Notes under the pieces: generated by a model
What the model was told of the DNA's origin: nothing
Database searches by the model: none
What the model saw: only the letters and a program-made list of their open reading frames with translations
Assembly (NCBI RefSeq): GCF_020421205.1
Contig: NZ_JAIZZH010000001.1
Location: forward strand, 1 to 64,000
DNA from: Hymenobacter pini
Lineage (GTDB): Bacteria; Bacteroidota; Bacteroidia; Cytophagales; Hymenobacteraceae
Direction: 5' to 3'
DNA: 64,000 nt
Made by a program: the position numbers and the translations under genes
In this document: positions 62,256 to 64,000 of the stretch, piece by piece
Layout of the letters: every line of letters begins with the position of its first letter
How positions within the stretch are numbered: position 1 is the first letter of the stretch

Positions 62256-63226
62256 GCCGACTCGGCTTCTTGCTGGATTTTCAGTATCAACTTGCCGCGC
62301 ACGTGCCGGGTTTCGCTTTCCCGGTGGGCCTCGGCTGCTTGCTCCAGCGGATACACCTGGCTAACGACCACCTTCACTTTACCGGCGTCAATCAGCTGGG
62401 CCATTTCAGCTAGCCACTCTTGCCGGGGCTGGTTGTTCGATAACCGGCCGGTGGCGCGCTTGGCGGCCAGGGCGGCCAGTACTTCCTCGCTGAACGGAAA
62501 GTCCACGTTCACGCTGACGAAGATGCCCCCGTTCTGCAAGGCGGCCACTGTGCGCAGACGCTCTGCATTGTCGCGCAGCGGCGAGGCTTCCAGCACCAGG
62601 TCCACGCCCTGAGTCAAGTCCGTTACCGGCTGACTGCGGTAGTCCAGCACCTCATCGGCGCCCAGCTGCCGAAGGTAGTCCAGGTTGGCGGCCGAGGCGG
62701 TACCGATGACGTAGGCGCCTTTCGCTTTGGCAAACTGCACCGCCAGGCTGCCCACGCCGCCCGCAGCACCCTGAATCAGGATGCGTTGCCCGGCTTGTAG
62801 CTTACCATCGGCGAAGAGGGCCGTCCAGGCCGTGAGGCCGGCCAGCGGCACCCCGGCCGCTTCGATGAAACTGATGCTCCGGGGCTTGTGCGCGAACTGG
62901 CTGGCCTTGGCCGCGCAGTATTCCGCGTAGCTGCCGGCGCCGGGAAAATCAGGCTCCCCGTACACGGCGTCGCCTACTTGAAACTCAGTCACCGCGCTAC
63001 CCACTTCTTCCACAACGCCGGCCGCGTCCCAGCCCAGGGGCATAGGCAATTTCAGGTGGGGGCGCAGCACGTCGTTGCCACCTTCTCGCACTACCCAGTC
63101 GGCCGGGTTAACGCCGCTGGCATACACCTTGATTAAGATTTCGTCCGCTGCCGGCACGGGCCGCGCCACATCATCTAGGTGGAGCACTTCCGGGCCGCCA
63201 AACGCATGGATTCTTACTGCTTTCAT
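62252..63226 (-). CDS. NADP-dependent zinc-type or quinone oxidoreductase (MDR family)
   Basis: A 324-residue medium-chain reductase. MKAVRIHAFGGPEVLHLDDV at the start, ASGVNPADWVVR near 39, and AAGGVGSLAVQFAKAKGAYVIGTAS near 152 (nucleotide-binding) are quinone reductase features; Zn-binding Cys residues of alcohol dehydrogenases are not evident. It likely reduces quinones or enals with NADPH. ATG 63226 (MKAVRIH) is chosen. It is the first gene of an operon with the AraC regulator, with regulatory repeats upstream. Confidence 0.92.
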   Translation of the reverse strand: MKAVRIHAFGGPEVLHLDDVARPVPAADEILIKVYASGVNPADWVVREGGNDVLRPHLKLPMPLGWDAAGVVEEVGSAVTEFQVGDAVYGEPDFPGAGSYAEYCAAKASQFAHKPRSISFIEAAGVPLAGLTAWTALFADGKLQAGQRILIQGAAGGVGSLAVQFAKAKGAYVIGTASAANLDYLRQLGADEVLDYRSQPVTDLTQGVDLVLEASPLRDNAERLRTVAALQNGGIFVSVNVDFPFSEEVLAALAAKRATGRLSNNQPRQEWLAEMAQLIDAGKVKVVVSQVYPLEQAAEAHRESETRHVRGKLILKIQQEAESA

Positions 63227-63284
63227 AACAGGCTCTTTCGGTTGGTTGACGCTAGCAAAGGTCTGTACCATCCGAAACGCCGAT

Positions 63285-63317
63285 TTAGTCAAAAGGCCCT
63301 TTGTATTAGCCAAAAGG
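63285..63317. promoter_or_regulatory. Tandem direct repeats, candidate AraC-type operator
   Basis: TTAGTCAAAAGG at 63285-63296 and TTAGCCAAAAGG at 63306-63317 differ by one base and are spaced 21 bp start to start (two helical turns). They are 59-91 bases upstream of the oxidoreductase start codon at 63226. This is how AraC-type dimers often bind, and the second gene of the operon encodes such a regulator. An inverted CAAAAGG/CCCTTTG also overlaps the first copy. Confidence 0.5.
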
Positions 63318-63369
63318 GTAGGCGGGAGTCTGGTAGTAAGCAGTGTACCAGGTAAGCGGGGCAACACAA

Positions 63370-63633
63370 TCAGGCCAGCACAATGCGCTTAGGCGCCACT
63401 TCTACCGCATAATCGTCTATCACCTCCCGCAGAATCTGCATGTCGCGGGGGCAGTGCTCAGCAAATTCCTGCCAGTTGATCAACGTCAACACGGGTGGCA
63501 TTTCCACAATGGCTACTATAGAGTCCCAGAAAGCATCCCAATTAGCTCCATACCAATCTTCGAAGCCGAACTTCTCCTTAAACAGTTGGTGAATGGCGGC
63601 TTTGCTGGTGATGCCGGTGAGGTCGAGGGTCAT
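63370..63633 (-). CDS. Barstar-family protein (barnase inhibitor-like)
   Basis: An 87-residue acidic protein. The barstar fold is recognised from ITSKAAIHQLFKEKFGFEDW, YGANWDAFWDSI (the Asn-Trp-Asp stretch that lies at the barnase active site in the family) and the C-terminal VIDDYAVEVAPKRIVLA. Barstar-like proteins are antidotes to RNases. No barnase-like RNase is in the window, so it may be orphan immunity or act on another nuclease. The REP pair and RAYT gene lie just upstream on the opposite strand. Confidence 0.88.
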   Translation of the reverse strand: MTLDLTGITSKAAIHQLFKEKFGFEDWYGANWDAFWDSIVAIVEMPPVLTLINWQEFAEHCPRDMQILREVIDDYAVEVAPKRIVLA

Positions 63634-63641
63634 GGGTTAAA

Positions 63642-63724
63642 TGTAGCGCGAACTTTGTAGTTCGCGTCCCCGCGCCGTTTCAACGATTAGCTTCCGGGAC
63701 GCGAGCTACAAAGTTCGCGCTACA
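63642..63724. repeat. BIME: two inverted REP elements beside a RAYT gene
   Basis: Two 29-bp arms (63642-63670 and 63696-63724) are reverse complements with one mismatch. Each arm is itself a REP: GTAG at 63643-63646, CGCGAACT, TTGT loop, AGTTCGCG in the left copy; in the right copy (minus strand) GTAG then CGCGAACT, TTGT, AGCTCGCG with one mismatch. This is the REP design recognised by RAYT transposases. It sits 36 bases before the RAYT gene's likely ATG. Confidence 0.92.
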
Positions 63725-63760
63725 ATGCGCCACTATGCTGATATCCTGCTTTCTTGCTGG

Positions 63761-64000
63761 ATGGGCAACCTTCTGTACTACGAGCGAAATCTGCCACACC
63801 GCTTACCTCCTGGCTCTGCTATATTCCTGACGTTTCGTCTAGCTGATTCTCTTCCCCAAGCTGTATTAGCTCGTCTGCGGGTGCAGTCCAGAAGTATAGA
63901 GATTGATAGTACTGAGCTTACCTACGCCCAACAACGCCGCTATTTTGGCTACTTCGACCAGTTGCTGGATGGGTCTGCCTATGGCCCTACATGGCTCCGC
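63761..64000 (+). mobile_element. REP-associated tyrosine transposase (RAYT), 3' truncated by the window edge
   Basis: An open frame of 80 codons runs off the right end without a stop. It reads MGNLLYYERNLPHRLPPGSA, then IFLTFRLADSLP, RRYFGYFDQLLDGSAYGPTWLR; the YERNLPHRLPPG and LDGSAYGPTWL stretches are hallmarks of the Y1/IS200-like RAYT family. The HUH and catalytic Tyr lie beyond the edge, so function cannot be verified. In-frame ATG at 63725 would add 12 residues, but family members usually start near YERNLPH. REP copies directly upstream fit a REPtron. Confidence 0.9.

Noticed and set aside
1..64000. CRISPR arrays, tRNA or rRNA genes, prophage genes.
   Set aside because: No regularly spaced repeats, no clear tRNA cloverleaf and no phage structural genes were seen on either strand; a tool-based scan could still find a divergent tRNA.

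Overview
The window is a gene-dense, GC-rich stretch of chromosome that reads as Bacteroidota, most like a Hymenobacter-type member of the Cytophagales. That assignment is inference. It rests on Bacteroidota marker genes (a PorD/DUF4835 protein, a divergent RNA polymerase omega subunit, a GH3 plus beta-lactamase fusion, BshA of bacillithiol synthesis, an OstA-like protein beside BamD) and on several promoter-like TAnnTTTG boxes, the -7 element typical of this phylum. I saw no rRNA, tRNA, CRISPR array, prophage or classical insertion sequence.

Layout. 1-9,200 is a surface-glycan block: a 5'-truncated glycosyltransferase-like gene, a GT2 enzyme, an AsnB-type amidotransferase, two GT4 enzymes, a WecE-like sugar aminotransferase with a membrane GT2 partner, and an AT-rich polymerase-like membrane protein. 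9,200-12,700 holds a TPR protein, an M42 peptidase and an acyltransferase-3 membrane enzyme. 12,800-19,600 is housekeeping: membrane pyrophosphatase, hpt, adk, obgE, grpE, dnaJ. 19,700-25,200 carries an ECF sigma factor overlapping a membrane protein, an ABC exporter pair, a ChaN-like protein and an unknown. 25,200-34,500 is mixed metabolism and small unknowns (glpD, GNAT, DUF4288, class II cyclic-nucleotide phosphodiesterase, penicillin acylase, IscA-type protein). 34,600-49,500 holds bshA, the GH3 fusion, mutL, two rhomboid proteases, an AlkD-like protein, a macro-domain protein, mdh, tilS, a P-loop kinase and an OstA-like protein. 49,600-56,100 is an envelope and core cluster: bamD, rpoZ, coaC, coaB (separate genes here), porD, recN, fabI. 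56,100-64,000 is accessory: two dehydrogenase-like genes, the wreck of a third, an alpha/beta hydrolase, a secreted beta-propeller candidate, an oxidoreductase plus AraC regulator operon, barstar, and the start of a RAYT transposase.

How parts work together. The left glycan genes could activate, amidate, transfer and polymerise sugars for a surface polysaccharide. OstA-like protein and BamD point to outer-membrane LPS and protein assembly, and their promoter-like boxes sit at nearly the same short distance from each start codon. GrpE and DnaJ are the DnaK co-chaperones.

Most unusual content. (1) At the right edge a RAYT gene follows a BIME built of two inverted REPs, each a GTAG tetranucleotide plus an 8-bp hairpin. 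(2) At least three other unrelated families of long near-perfect palindromes fill spacers. (3) Two 12-bp direct repeats 21 bp apart lie upstream of the oxidoreductase-AraC operon. (4) A decayed paralogue of the PRISE-like dehydrogenase is present. (5) CoaBC is split. (6) MutL has lost the His of its endonuclease motif. (7) A kinase has Val in place of the Walker A Lys. Most of the rest is ordinary chromosome.
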